From: an uncultured Bacteroidales bacterium
GTDB lineage: Bacteria > Bacteroidota > Bacteroidia > Bacteroidales > Paludibacteraceae
Assembly (NCBI GenBank): GCA_903830915.1
Contig: CAIKVR010000073.1
Span: forward strand, 1 to 47,066
Direction: 5' to 3'
DNA length: 47,066 nt
Shown here: positions 34,115 through 41,827 of the stretch, piece by piece
How the letters are laid out: each line of letters starts with the position of its first letter
Numbering within the stretch: position 1 is the stretch's first letter
Translations under genes and position numbers: made by a program
Notes under the pieces: generated by a model
What the model was told of the DNA's origin: nothing
What the model saw: only the letters and a program-made list of their open reading frames with translations
The model's database searches: none

Positions 34115-37100
34115 TCAATGCATTATTACTTTCTGAGTAACGGTTTGTCCGTTCTTACACATTGTAACCATATAAACTCCTTTTTCTAAGGAAATACGGG
34201 TTGAAGTATTGTTCAGATTCTTCGATACAATTCTCTGACCAATAGCATTGAACACGTCAAGACTTGCTCCGTTAGCATTACCGTTAATCACCAATTCGTT
34301 ATTGGCATTGGTTGTAATCCAGGTGCTGATAGTTGCAGCATTGAGTCCTGTGGCAACCGATGGAGCTTTGAATACCAGCGTAAATCTACTTGTTGAAGAA
34401 GTTACATCCGAAGTAAAGCTATAATCTGCAGCAGTCAAATCCTGTTCGTAATTCAGTGTTTTATCACGCAGAATAACCTGAGTACCCGCAGCAAAATTGC
34501 TGATTTGCGAAGCTTTAATGCTGAATGTACCTGCAGTCAACGTAGTAAATCCAAGTGGAAGTTCTGTGTTGTAAGGTATAGAATTCAATCCATTAATTGC
34601 TAATTGTTCAGCGCCTACAGTTGTATAAATTTCAGGAACAGAAGCCGAATTATTATTCATTTTCTCTGAATCATAACCATCAATACCATTACTTGCATTT
34701 GCATTGAATAACATAACTGTTTCATCCATATTGGTTCCGTTAGAAACCTGCAGACGCAATACCTGTTGTGTAAGATTCAACATGGATGGAGCTCTTAAAC
34801 TACCATCGGTATAAGTCTGAGCATCACCCTGTAACTGTGAACCTTTATGAGCACGCATTGTATTCTTAAAGGTTATCGCTCCTGTTGTAGAAGTACCATC
34901 ACCTGCTGCATTTACACGCACCCAGAATGCTTGTAGTGGAGGAATGTTTCCTGTTACTACAGTACCATTAGCACCTGTACCAATCTGACTTGTTATATTA
35001 TAGGTATCAAATACATAAGCAGTGTTGCCTGTATTTTTGGTACGATACCAGATAGTTGTTCCTAAGTTAGTTGTACCTGCATCTGCATAAGCAGCATCCC
35101 AGTTTAAGTACGAAGGATAAGGATTACCAACCAGGTTGAAACCAGTCTTGATTGCATCTTTTGTACGGGTAAGATTTACAGTAATATCACCATCATTCAG
35201 TGTTCCATTAAATGTAACATTACCTATAGAAGCTGTACCTATTGATACATAACCATAACCTGCATTTAAATTTCCATCTGTTATTATAGACCATGCTCCA
35301 ACTGGCTCATTCCAGAATTGAACTGAAGTAGCACTGCTTAACGCGCTAATTGGAGCTGCATTTACCGGACTTGAAATATACCAGTTACGACCTGAAGTCA
35401 GATATTGCTGAACATTAGCTGTTGTAATATGTGCTGTTCCATTATTAACGAATGTAGCAGTGCCAGTTGCATCACTTTGAAGATTTAATGTTGAAACGGT
35501 TAACGTCTTACCTGAAGCTACATTCAGTTGTGCTGAAGGAACAAGTGTGAGGTTTCTCAATGTTGAAGTTTGATCTACAGTAAGAGAAGCATCATTCACC
35601 TGAACTGTTGCATTTGAAGGTAATGTTAATGCTGAAATAGTATTTGCACCTGTTGTAGTAGTTCCATTATAAGTAATCACACCGGTTGTAGCATTGTAAC
35701 TATAACCTACAGGTAATGTTGGAGTAGCCGTGTATGTAATAGTGCTTGGATCAGTTATAGTAAATACACTTAATTCAGTTCCTACAGCAGGAGCTGAAGT
35801 TGAACTTACAGTAAATGAAGCGATAGTACTTCCTTCACGGATATTCAAGTGACCAACACCGTTGTTGTTCACATTAACTGTGATAGAGCTTGGTAAAGTA
35901 GCACCAGAAGCAACAACCAGAGTTGCACCACCCGTAACTGTTACAGGAATTGTTCCGGAACCTAAGCTTGCACCACTGGCAAGAGTTACTGTACCGGCAT
36001 CCACTGTAAATGAACCTTGTGTAAACGAGCTGCTATTTCCTGTTAATGTCCAGTTTTTTGTTCCTTTTTTATAGATTTTCAAAGGGGCAGTCAGAGCTGA
36101 ACTATAATTTTTAAAAGTACCGTCAAATACATTATCCGCAGAACTCAAGCTGCCTATTTCATAGGCTAATATACGGTTTGAAGCATTAACAAATCCTCCT
36201 TCGATTGTAGTTGAAGAATTTCCTGAAAGTTCACCAATTGAAATCGTTGATGTACCTCCAGAACTACTGGCTTGATTATAGTTTCTTAATAAACGAACGT
36301 TGTCACCAAGGTTTACTTTAGCATTAGCAAGAGCTACATCTGAGCTAAGTGCGAATCCGGCGGAACCTACGGTAGATGTTACATTTACCTGTGTACCTGA
36401 TGGAACTGTTGCTCCATAAGAAGTTGACCAACGGGTGCTGCTGCTACCTTTTGAACCTGCAATATCCAACTCATAATTCAATGTAGAGATATTGGTAATA
36501 ATAGGTGAACAATATATTGAATAGCTTGAACTACCAGTAGTACTTGCAGTATAATTTTTAATTGTAATAGCACCTCCGTTTCCGGTTATTGCATTCGATG
36601 CAGTAAAGTTACCATTGTACGATGTTGCACCACCCGGTTCCAATGAAATAGTTGCATTATCTTCCATCGTAAATGGTAAGGACATACTTGTGCTGGTAAT
36701 CAATACAGGATAAGCTGCTGTAACTAATACTCCGGTTGATGTTGCCTGTGGTTCCATGCTTGCCAAATGCCAGCTTGAATTATCAGCAGAACTTAACCAG
36801 TTAGTTGCAGTTGACCAATCACCACCCGAAACATTCGATTTGAAATAATCGGTTGCATTTGAATTTGCAGGAGTTGTTGTGTTAGCTGTTGCAGGGCTTG
36901 CAGTCAGATAATTTTCCAGTCCGGTAGTATTATAATCGTTGAAACTAAATGCAGCGAAATAATACTGAGTTCCTGCACTTAAACCTGAAATAGTTGCAGA
37001 TGTTCCTGAAGCAGCAAAACCTACAAAGTAACCTGTCGCAATTTCCTGACCTAAAGTATAGGCAGTTGCGCCTACAGGCACATGAGCTGTTGCTACATCA

Positions 37101-40100
37101 CTGTTGGTTGAATAAAGTACAAGTGTCTTAGCTCCATCACCGGCAGTCCAGCTTAAGTTAGCACTGGTTTGAGTAGCAGAAGTTACCGACAAACTACTTA
37201 CCTGAGTAGAAAGAGTAGCTAAATAACTCAAATAACCTGTTGTTGCATTATAAGTATAACCCGGCAATGAAGTGCCTGAACCATCTTTAATATTTACAGT
37301 ACTAAATGAACCTGAATAACCTCCGGCAGAATTGATAAGTTTAATAGAAGTATTTGCTGCAGGAGCTGAAGCTGAAACAGTAATATTAAGTGTTCCTCCG
37401 TTTGTTACAGCACCGGTTGTAGTAATTACATCATAAGTACTGCTGAAGTTTGTAACTGTCAGATTGGTAGTTCCTGCTAATGACAGCGTTGAGCCAAAAT
37501 TCAAGCTACCATTAAGGGTTGCACCTGCACTGATTGTTGCAGCACCACCAATGCTTCCTGCTCCCTGAAGAGTTGCACCAGAAGCTACGGTTACAGGTAC
37601 TGATCCTAATCCGGCTCCTGAGTTTAAGGTAACTTTACCAGCACTAACAGTAAATAAACCTGTTAGAAATCCTGTACTATTACCTGTTAATGTCCAGTTT
37701 CCAGAACCTACTTTAAAAATTTCTAAAAGATCACCGGCAACATAATTCTTGAATTTTCCATCAAAAGTAGCATCGGTATTTGCTCCACCAATTGTATAGT
37801 CCAAATAACGAGCAGTAATAAATCCACCTTCGATTGTTGAAGTAGAAGCACCGGTAATTTCACCTACAACGATATTAGAGTGTCCACCACTACTATTTTG
37901 GTTATAGTTTTTGAACAATCTTACATTTGCACCAAGGTTTACTTTATAGTTTGTAAGAATACCATCTGATAATGTCGCAAAACCAGCTGAACCAACGGTT
38001 GATGTTACATTTAATTGAGTTCCTGATGGTAAAACAGCTCCAAAACAAGTTCCCCAGTTTGTGCCTTTTATTGCACCTGCAACATTCATTTCCATATTCA
38101 ATGTACTAATGTTGCTGATTGTTGGACTGTATCCAATAGAGTTGTTGTTTATAGAAGATGATGTAAATGATTTAATTTTAACCGCACTACCACTTCCTGC
38201 AATAGTATTAGTAAAATTGTAAGCTGCACCATAGCCAGTTGAACCACCCGGCTCAACTGAAACTGTTGCATCATTTTCCATACTAAATCCTTGTGTCAAT
38301 GAAGTACTGGTAATCAATACTGGATTTGCAGCAGAAACAAGAACTCCTGTAGAATTCGACTGAGGAATCATAGTTGCAATATGCCAGCTTGAATTATCTG
38401 TAGAACTTAACCATGTTGCAATTGTTGACCAGTCACCGGTAGCTCCTGATTTGAAATAATCAGTTGCATTGGAGTTAGCTAGAGTTGCCTGAGTCAACGT
38501 TGCAGGTGAAGATGTTTTATAGTTTTCTGAACCTGCTATGCCACCATCGTCAAATGTAAATACGGCAAAATAATAAGTCGTAGCTGCAGTTAAACTTGAT
38601 AAGCCTGCACTGTTACCTGTACCTATATATAATACATTATAACCTGTAGCAATTTCGGTACCTGCAGTATATGTTGTTCCATCAACAGGTACGTGAGCTG
38701 TTGCTACATCGCTGTTAGTAGAATATAATACAATCGATTTAGCACCACTACCAACAGTCCAACCGAAAGTCATAGAAGTTTGCAATACGCTGCTTGCTCC
38801 GGCTGCACTTGTCTGTGTAGAAGGCTCTGCTGCAATACCGGTACCGGTTACATTCAAATATTGAGTGCTTACATTGGTACTCGCAACACTAATACCGTTT
38901 GAACTTGTATAGGTATAAGCCTGAACTGCTGCAGGAGCAAAACGGGCATAAATAGTTGTTGATGTTACCGTTCCACTGTTTGTTAGAACAATGTTGGATG
39001 AACTAAACGAAATATTATCAGAAGATAACTCAAATCCGGTTGGTGGATGAATGGTTATACTTCCCGCCAATTGACTTCCTTCTACTGTAAAACTCTGAGA
39101 AGAAGAAGTACTTCCGTTAGCTACTTTACCATACGTACCGCTGCCTGATAAGGTTCCGACAGTAACAACTGCATTCGAAGAAACCGCTGAAACTGTTGTT
39201 ACACTTGATTCTGTAGTCGAACAATTTCCACTGGTTACCAATGCTTTGTAAGAGTATGTTGTACCTCCTGTTAAATTTTGAGTGGTGTAACTTGCTGTTG
39301 TAGCTCCGCTACCACCTGAAACATTTGTATAATCAACCCCGTTGGTTGATACTTGCCACTGAATAGTAGAACCAGTATTTCCAGTCAAATTAACAACAGT
39401 TCCATGTGCATCAGGTACTGTTGCATCCACCGCGGTAGCTGTTCCACCTACTGATAATGGATAAACGGTAACTGCATTACCTGCTGTGGCTGTACTCCAA
39501 AGAGTACCCGTAGTTGTATATGATCTTAGGTAATAAGTTCCTGAGGCATTAACATTATAGGTTGATGTTGTAGGATAACTCGTACTTGTTCCTGCAGCAG
39601 AAGCTTGCCAGTAGAAAGTCTCACCACTTGGAGCGGATCCGGTGGTACTAACGGTTACACCTGTTGAATAACATTGTGGTCCATTATTCGATATAGTTCC
39701 TGCATCAGTTATTTTGCCTGTTACGAAATTATCAAAAATTGCAGTAATGGCTCCATTACTACCATTTCCCTGGTTACTACTTCTATTGTCAAATGCAGTA
39801 ATTTTATTCAAATTAGATGCTGAAGCACTTAGAAAATCCTGATTAGATACTGTTACTGCAGCTAATCCAGATTTAGTCAATGACATGCTTACCACTTTAT
39901 GGTTCGTAAAATCAAGTGTAGCTGTTAAAGTATACCAAACATTTTTTGCATAAGCTACATTTATTTGTGTGGCTGAATTAAGGGTGTTAGTGGTGGCAAG
40001 ATCGGCACCAGCATTATTAAATGTAGCAGCGCTAAATACTGTTAAGGCAGGGCTTTGATTCCAGTAATGCCATTTTGCATCGTTACCACAAGCATATAGG

Positions 40101-40480
40101 CATAAAATAGCATTTCCACTTGCGTCAGCTAATGCTACTCCCAATGCATTCCTATAACCCAAGCCATTATCTACTGTTATTTCGAAATCGTAACTAACAG
40201 TAACCATGGTTGCTGTTCCAGTTGATGGACATGCTGCAGAGAACCCACGGTTACCCGAACCTGATCCTGCACTAAAAGTCATCATATCGCTTGTCCAAGC
40301 AATACTGCCACCTGTATTAGCACCTATTGCAGGAGCACTTGTTGCAGCCCAACCGGTAGGATAACCTGAAAGACCGGTAAATGGTTGAGTGTTTAAAGTT
40401 GTTGACACGCTCTCTGCCTGCAGAAAAGCCGTCCACATAATCGCCAATAAGGCGACCCATAAAAGTTTGATTTTTTTCAT
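34115..40480 (-). CDS. Giant 2121-aa T9SS-secreted modular protein
   Basis: An exported protein with no recognisable catalytic domain. After the signal peptide (MKKIKLLWVALLAIMWTAFLQA) come a jelly-roll module (about 23-255, ending ITAIFDNFVTGKI) and Ig-like/PKD-like stretches (about 260-545). Two copies of a roughly 400-450-aa block follow (about 555-1015 and 1095-1505). Each block has a fibronectin-III-like part (VLYSTNSDVATAHVPV, then YYFAxF), NSNATDYFKS...WSTxxxWLSSxDNSSWH, a beta-helix-like part and WTLTGNSxxF. A typical Bacteroidota surface C-terminal region follows (about 1690-2045: SGRNWYISSPVN, FNLVGNPYPSYLNWD, FWVRVN), then a type A T9SS tail ending KVIMH. The composition is rich in Thr, Ser, Gly and Asn. 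It is probably a surface adhesin or glycan-binding scaffold. Its promoter is at 40533-40570. Confidence 0.82.
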   Translation of the reverse strand: MKKIKLLWVALLAIMWTAFLQAESVSTTLNTQPFTGLSGYPTGWAATSAPAIGANTGGSIAWTSDMMTFSAGSGSGNRGFSAACPSTGTATMVTVSYDFEITVDNGLGYRNALGVALADASGNAILCLYACGNDAKWHYWNQSPALTVFSAATFNNAGADLATTNTLNSATQINVAYAKNVWYTLTATLDFTNHKVVSMSLTKSGLAAVTVSNQDFLSASASNLNKITAFDNRSSNQGNGSNGAITAIFDNFVTGKITDAGTISNNGPQCYSTGVTVSTTGSAPSGETFYWQASAAGTSTSYPTTSTYNVNASGTYYLRSYTTTGTLWSTATAGNAVTVYPLSVGGTATAVDATVPDAHGTVVNLTGNTGSTIQWQVSTNGVDYTNVSGGSGATTASYTTQNLTGGTTYSYKALVTSGNCSTTESSVTTVSAVSSNAVVTVGTLSGSGTYGKVANGSTSSSQSFTVEGSQLAGSITIHPPTGFELSSDNISFSSSNIVLTNSGTVTSTTIYARFAPAAVQAYTYTSSNGISVASTNVSTQYLNVTGTGIAAEPSTQTSAAGASSVLQTSMTFGWTVGSGAKSIVLYSTNSDVATAHVPVDGTTYTAGTEIATGYNVLYIGTGNSAGLSSLTAATTYYFAVFTFDDGGIAGSENYKTSSPATLTQATLANSNATDYFKSGATGDWSTIATWLSSTDNSSWHIATMIPQSNSTGVLVSAANPVLITSTSLTQGFSMENDATVSVEPGGSTGYGAAYNFTNTIAGSGSAVKIKSFTSSSINNNSIGYSPTISNISTLNMEMNVAGAIKGTNWGTCFGAVLPSGTQLNVTSTVGSAGFATLSDGILTNYKVNLGANVRLFKNYNQNSSGGHSNIVVGEITGASTSTIEGGFITARYLDYTIGGANTDATFDGKFKNYVAGDLLEIFKVGSGNWTLTGNSTGFLTGLFTVSAGKVTLNSGAGLGSVPVTVASGATLQGAGSIGGAATISAGATLNGSLNFGSTLSLAGTTNLTVTNFSSTYDVITTTGAVTNGGTLNITVSASAPAANTSIKLINSAGGYSGSFSTVNIKDGSGTSLPGYTYNATTGYLSYLATLSTQVSSLSVTSATQTSANLSWTAGDGAKTLVLYSTNSDVATAHVPVGATAYTLGQEIATGYFVGFAASGTSATISGLSAGTQYYFAAFSFNDYNTTGLENYLTASPATANTTTPANSNATDYFKSNVSGGDWSTATNWLSSADNSSWHLASMEPQATSTGVLVTAAYPVLITSTSMSLPFTMEDNATISLEPGGATSYNGNFTASNAITGNGGAITIKNYTASTTGSSSYSIYCSPIITNISTLNYELDIAGSKGSSSTRWSTSYGATVPSGTQVNVTSTVGSAGFALSSDVALANAKVNLGDNVRLLRNYNQASSSGGTSTISIGELSGNSSTTIEGGFVNASNRILAYEIGSLSSADNVFDGTFKNYSSALTAPLKIYKKGTKNWTLTGNSSSFTQGSFTVDAGTVTLASGASLGSGTIPVTVTGGATLVVASGATLPSSITVNVNNNGVGHLNIREGSTIASFTVSSTSAPAVGTELSVFTITDPSTITYTATPTLPVGYSYNATTGVITYNGTTTTGANTISALTLPSNATVQVNDASLTVDQTSTLRNLTLVPSAQLNVASGKTLTVSTLNLQSDATGTATFVNNGTAHITTANVQQYLTSGRNWYISSPVNAAPISALSSATSVQFWNEPVGAWSIITDGNLNAGYGYVSIGTASIGNVTFNGTLNDGDITVNLTRTKDAIKTGFNLVGNPYPSYLNWDAAYADAGTTNLGTTIWYRTKNTGNTAYVFDTYNITSQIGTGANGTVVTGNIPPLQAFWVRVNAAGDGTSTTGAITFKNTMRAHKGSQLQGDAQTYTDGSLRAPSMLNLTQQVLRLQVSNGTNMDETVMLFNANASNGIDGYDSEKMNNNSASVPEIYTTVGAEQLAINGLNSIPYNTELPLGFTTLTAGTFSIKASQISNFAAGTQVILRDKTLNYEQDLTAADYSFTSDVTSSTSRFTLVFKAPSVATGLNAATISTWITTNANNELVINGNANGASLDVFNAIGQRIVSKNLNNTSTRISLEKGVYMVTMCKNGQTVTQKVIMH

Positions 40481-40532
40481 AAAATAATAAATTAATGATT
40501 AATATATAGTTGTTTAAAAATTACGGTTTTGA

Positions 40533-40570
40533 ACGGTACAAAAAAACAACATAATTTTGCTCCTTACAAT
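40533..40570 (-). promoter_or_regulatory. Promoter of the 2121-aa T9SS gene
   Basis: Minus-strand ATTG (40570-40567), a 20-bp spacer, TTTTTTTG (40546-40539), then TACCGT. It shares TTTGTACCGT with the 870-aa gene promoter. Confidence 0.58.
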
Positions 40571-40789
40571 GGAAAAAAATCCGAATGTATAGAATTTTAT
40601 TCACTCCTAGGTTTATAACACCTATTTGTTATTGACTGATTATTGACGTATTGGACACATGTACACGAATAGGTGGATAAATTTTACGGGGAGGTGGGTG
40701 GGAATCAGTGTGAACGAATAAAACCACATGCTCCATTATCAGAGCGTATGAATAAATTTACGCGCTCAGCAAATCGGTCGTGGCTATGC

Positions 40790-40868
40790 CACTTATTGAA
40801 TGTATAGTTGTGCAAGTCGCATAGCGACGACCTATTTGTGGTTGCGTAGGGTTTTAACCCTATGCAAT
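40790..40868 (+). repeat. REP-like element, copy 2
   Basis: In opposite orientation to the copy at 6821-6890. It contains the 26-bp palindrome 40842-40867 (TTGCGTAGGGTT / AACCCTATGCAA) and the small dyad GTCGC-ATA-GCGAC (40817-40829). Confidence 0.65.
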
Positions 40869-40913
40869 GGTGCTATTTGTAGGTGTAGGATTTCTTAAAC
40901 AACAATCAGGAAT

Positions 40914-40945
40914 GTCGTCTTGTCATTATAAAAATTCAAGACGAC
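40914..40945. repeat. Short inverted repeat
   Basis: GTCGTCTTG and CAAGACGAC are perfect 9-bp arms around 14 bases. It could act as a weak terminator or mark a repeat boundary. AAGACGACTTC also occurs at 61-71. Confidence 0.5.
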
Positions 40946-40964
40946 TTCAAACTCTATTCCGTTC

Positions 40965-41236
40965 AGTCAGTCAATAGCATGGGATGATTTCGCTGTATTT
41001 CATCCTATGAAGTCAACAATTAGGGATGTTTTACCTGTGCAACATTCTATGAAGTCAACAATTAGGGATGTTGGAGCAGTGCAACATCCCATGCAACAGG
41101 CTGAGAGGGATGTTGCAGCAGTGAAACATCCGATGCAACGAGCTGAGAGGGATGTTGCAGCAGTGAAACATCCCATGCAACTGGCTGAGAGGGATGTTGG
41201 AGCATTGAAACATCCGATGCAACGAGCTGAGAGGTG
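40965..41236. repeat. 42-bp-period array A (GGGATGTT / AACATCCC core)
   Basis: Units start at 41007, 41049, 41091, 41133, 41175 and 41217 (partial), each exactly 42 bp, with a diverged extra unit at 40965-41006. Each unit has GGGATGTT and AACATCCC about 9-10 bases apart; neighbouring units can also pair across the boundary. The period is 14 codons, so a plus-strand frame (41007-41237) reads as a 14-residue repeat like MQRAERDVAAVKHP, and a minus-strand frame is also open. Coding is not supported by any family, signal or composition evidence. Confidence 0.85.
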
Positions 41237-41333
41237 ACTGTTCACGAAACAACGCAACCATTTTCTCTTTTTATAAGTGTATCCGACAGGACAGGTTTGG
41301 GTTGATATTTTTTAGAAAGTATAATTTGCAACC

Positions 41334-41611
41334 TGAATTGTCCCAACATAAAAGTTACAGAAACCGAATATTGCACTTGAATTGGGTTCTGTAAGGTTAC
41401 AGAACGTAAAAAATGCAGTTAAAATGCTCTCTGTAACATTACAAAATACGAAAAATGCAGATGAAACTACTTCTGTAATGTTACAGAAGTCAATTATTGT
41501 CGTTGAAATGCATTTTGTAATGTTACAGAACCCAATTATTGCACTTGAATTGGGTTTTGTAAAGTTACAGAACCTAATTCAAGTACTTGAAACTACTTCT
41601 GTAACTTTTAT
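41334..41611. repeat. 42-bp-period array B (TTCTGTAA / TTACAGAA core)
   Basis: Units start at 41378, 41420, 41462, 41504, 41546 and 41588 (partial), each exactly 42 bp, after a 44-bp unit at 41334. The core is the palindrome TTCTGTAA-TG-TTACAGAA and variants, once per unit, separated by about 24 bp. The sequence is unrelated to array A and array C. The plus strand is open as 14-residue repeats ending near 41618, with no recognisable protein family. Confidence 0.85.
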
Positions 41612-41649
41612 ATTTTAAACCAACTGCCATGAAATTAAAAAAACAAAAA

Positions 41650-41674
41650 CCCCGAAGGAATAAATCCTTCGGGG
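41650..41674 (-). terminator. Intrinsic terminator of PL11 gene 2
   Basis: CCCCGAAGGA and TCCTTCGGGG form a perfect 10-bp stem with a 5-nt loop, followed on the minus strand by TTTTTGTTTTTTT. It lies 154 bp past the stop codon of PL11 gene 2. Confidence 0.9.
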
Positions 41675-41710
41675 CATGGGAGATTTACACCGATTTTGCG
41701 GTAGCAGTAG

Positions 41711-41803
41711 TGATTAATACTTAAACAGCTCCTAATCCATTAAAAATGACTTTTGCTGCGTGAAAATGCTGAATATGTTTAGACCCATCGTACTTCGATA
41801 ACC
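41711..41803. repeat. Interspersed repeat, copy 2 (pair with 33431-33513)
   Basis: Contains the 21-bp exact match at 41761-41781, in the same orientation as the first copy. It sits between the stop codon of PL11 gene 2 and its terminator, so it is part of that gene's 3' untranslated region. Confidence 0.65.
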
Positions 41804-41827
41804 CATTTTAGTGGGGTATAGCATAAT

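Larger units (their letters stand above)
40481..41827. other. 1347-bp intergenic repeat cluster
   Basis: Lies between the 5' end of the 2121-aa gene and the 3' end of PL11 gene 2. In order it has the T9SS promoter (40533-40570), an inverted pair CACCTATTTGT/ACACGAATAGGTG (about 40620-40676), a REP-like element (40790-40868), an inverted repeat (40914-40945), arrays A and B, a terminator (41650-41674) and an interspersed repeat (41711-41803). Short plus-strand frames cover both arrays, but they have no secretion signal or family match, so I do not call genes. Confidence 0.75.

Noticed and set aside
41007-41237. Plus-strand ORF across array A as a real repeat protein
   Set aside because: It exists because 42 is a multiple of 3 and the unit has no stop in frame; the minus strand is open too, and no signal, family or start site supports it.
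40965-41611. Arrays A and B as CRISPR arrays
   Set aside because: The whole 42-bp unit repeats; there are no unique spacers between constant repeats, and no cas genes are in the window.
41382-41618. Plus-strand ORF across array B as a real protein
   Set aside because: Same reasoning as array A; the conserved part is a DNA palindrome rather than a protein motif.
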